Origin: Alnus glutinosa
Lineage: Eukaryota; Streptophyta; Magnoliopsida; Fagales; Betulaceae
DNA: 64,000 nt
Reading direction: 5' to 3'
Assembly (NCBI RefSeq): GCF_958979055.1
Contig: NC_084887.1
Span: forward strand, 28,974,544-29,038,543
The position numbers were made by a program, and so were the translations under genes. The notes beneath the pieces were generated by a model. The model was given only the letters and a program-made list of their open reading frames with translations. It did no database searches and was not told the origin of the DNA. Positions 63,939 to 64,000 of this stretch are shown here, in pieces. The first letter of the stretch is position 1. Every line of letters starts with the position of its first letter.

Positions 63939-64000
63939 GTCAGTTAGGGTTACAAAATATTGTATTCTGATCCTAAATTCTCAAATTCCCGCTCGTTAAA

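Overview
This is nuclear DNA from a flowering plant, most likely a woody eudicot. The genes carry GT-AG introns from under 100 bp to more than 2 kb, non-coding DNA is AT-rich and full of poly-A/T tracts, and all recognised genes are plant nuclear families. Several L1-type LINE 3' ends share a signature (CTTCCTGTGTAC..., GGGGCGCC, TTATC then poly-A) that I associate with Fagales such as walnut, pecan or oak. That lineage guess is low confidence.

Layout, left to right: (1) the last exon of an acylglycerol-lipase/caffeoylshikimate-esterase-like alpha/beta hydrolase (+, 1263-1490); (2) a complete ABA4 neoxanthin-synthesis gene (+, 3414-8368, 6 exons); (3) a complete plastid-type MurB (UDP-N-acetylenolpyruvoylglucosamine reductase) gene (-, 8472-10619, 4 exons), convergent with ABA4; (4) a 10-exon multi-pass membrane protein gene (-, 14082-23740) with one AT-AC intron that looks U12-type; (5) a gene-poor block (23.8-35.4 kb) of tandem duplications, foldback elements, a hairpin-forming minisatellite and a solo LTR; (6) a BEE-type bHLH transcription factor (-, 35409-37597, 6 exons); (7) an alpha/beta hydrolase (+, 41190-47549, 8 exons); (8) ribosomal protein eS7 (+, CDS 53387-54598, with a 5'UTR intron); (9) mannose-6-phosphate isomerase (-, 56902-60734, 5 exons); (10) the first exon of a probable Elongator subunit ELP5 gene (+, 63772 to the window end).

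The genes are separate housekeeping and regulatory loci, not an operon or cluster. ABA4 and MurB are both plastid-directed functions, and their stop codons lie 103 bp apart tail to tail. Exon phases and total lengths close exactly for all seven complete genes, so these models are firm although they were spliced by eye. The most distinctive signals are the AT-AC intron, the intact MurB, three non-LTR insertions with readable target-site duplications (one only 18 nt long), a foldback family present three times, and a 1.8-kb tandem duplication split by a solo LTR. I found no clearly new biological system.
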